Assembly (NCBI GenBank): GCA_018830585.1
Contig: JAHJSD010000067.1
Coordinates: 1-31,010, forward strand
DNA from: Patescibacteria group bacterium
GTDB taxonomy: Bacteria; Patescibacteriota; Microgenomatia; UBA12405; JAHJSD01
Direction: 5' to 3'
DNA: 31,010 nt
A model generated the notes under the pieces. It saw nothing but the letters and a program-made list of their open reading frames with translations. It searched no databases and was not told where the DNA came from. Position numbers and translations under genes: made by a program. Below are positions 30,904-31,010 of the stretch, one piece after another. Position 1 is the first letter of the stretch. Every line of letters begins with the position of its first letter.

Positions 30904-31010
30904 TTTTTTTAAGTAAAAATACTACGTCACCAGTACAGGAACCTATATTTATTATCTTCCTTGAAGTTTTTATATATGGAAAAGCCCGATTAACGACCAC
31001 TCTTGATCTT

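Overview
ORGANISM. The window looks like part of a Candidate Phyla Radiation (Patescibacteria) genome, possibly Microgenomates-like. This is inferred from style: an AT-rich chromosome with short operons, many small secreted or membrane proteins of unknown function, a remnant of a small HUH (Y1) transposase, and GC-rich palindromic repeats in almost every gap. No rRNA, tRNA or CRISPR array is visible. TGA is used as a stop (carA, and the antitoxin through an ATGA overlap), so the standard bacterial code fits.

LAYOUT. 0.1-3.6 kb: a small membrane protein, divergent recQ and a coiled-coil protein. 3.6-5.9 kb: a repeat block around a diacylglycerol-kinase-like gene. 5.9-8.05 kb: a leftward operon of a secreted Gln-rich coiled-coil protein and a secreted subtilisin. 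8.1-12.2 kb: a segment bounded by inverted GC-rich repeats, holding an HExxH protein, a decayed gene, a membrane-anchored SagB-type nitroreductase and a methyltransferase. 12.25-17.1 kb: carA, carB and a methyltransferase. 17.1-20.0 kb: a broken Y1 transposase with its hairpin end, then a second secreted subtilisin. 20.0-21.0 kb: a zinc-ribbon protein and small ORFs. 21.2-23.9 kb: a compact leftward operon (DUF5680-like, aldehyde dehydrogenase, HD hydrolase, ASCH/DUF3850), of which the first two genes are broken. 23.9-25.4 kb: an IS-remnant island and an ArsM-type methyltransferase. 25.5-27.1 kb: an acidic helical protein and a second HExxH protein. 27.2-28.2 kb: a YefM/RelE-type toxin-antitoxin pair lying inside a split repeat element. 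28.2-30.5 kb: a membrane-anchored, internally duplicated beta-propeller protein, followed by an intact copy of the same repeat element and an 8-bp tandem repeat.

MAIN OBSERVATIONS. (1) About a dozen monocistronic genes have a sigma70-like -10 hexamer ending only 6-9 bp before the ATG and no Shine-Dalgarno sequence, which implies widespread leaderless transcription; a few operons (carA, the Gln-rich/subtilisin pair) instead have strong Shine-Dalgarno sequences. (2) Four intergenic elements are bounded by inverted GGGACGGGG / CCCCGTCCC ends; one of them contains the toxin-antitoxin module. (3) A hairpin followed by TTGACACCTA, found at the end of the dead Y1 transposase, recurs as a solo copy elsewhere. 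(4) A promoter-terminator unit at 11.69-11.79 kb contains no recognisable gene and may encode a small RNA. (5) The aldehyde dehydrogenase operon shows at least three separate inactivating lesions.
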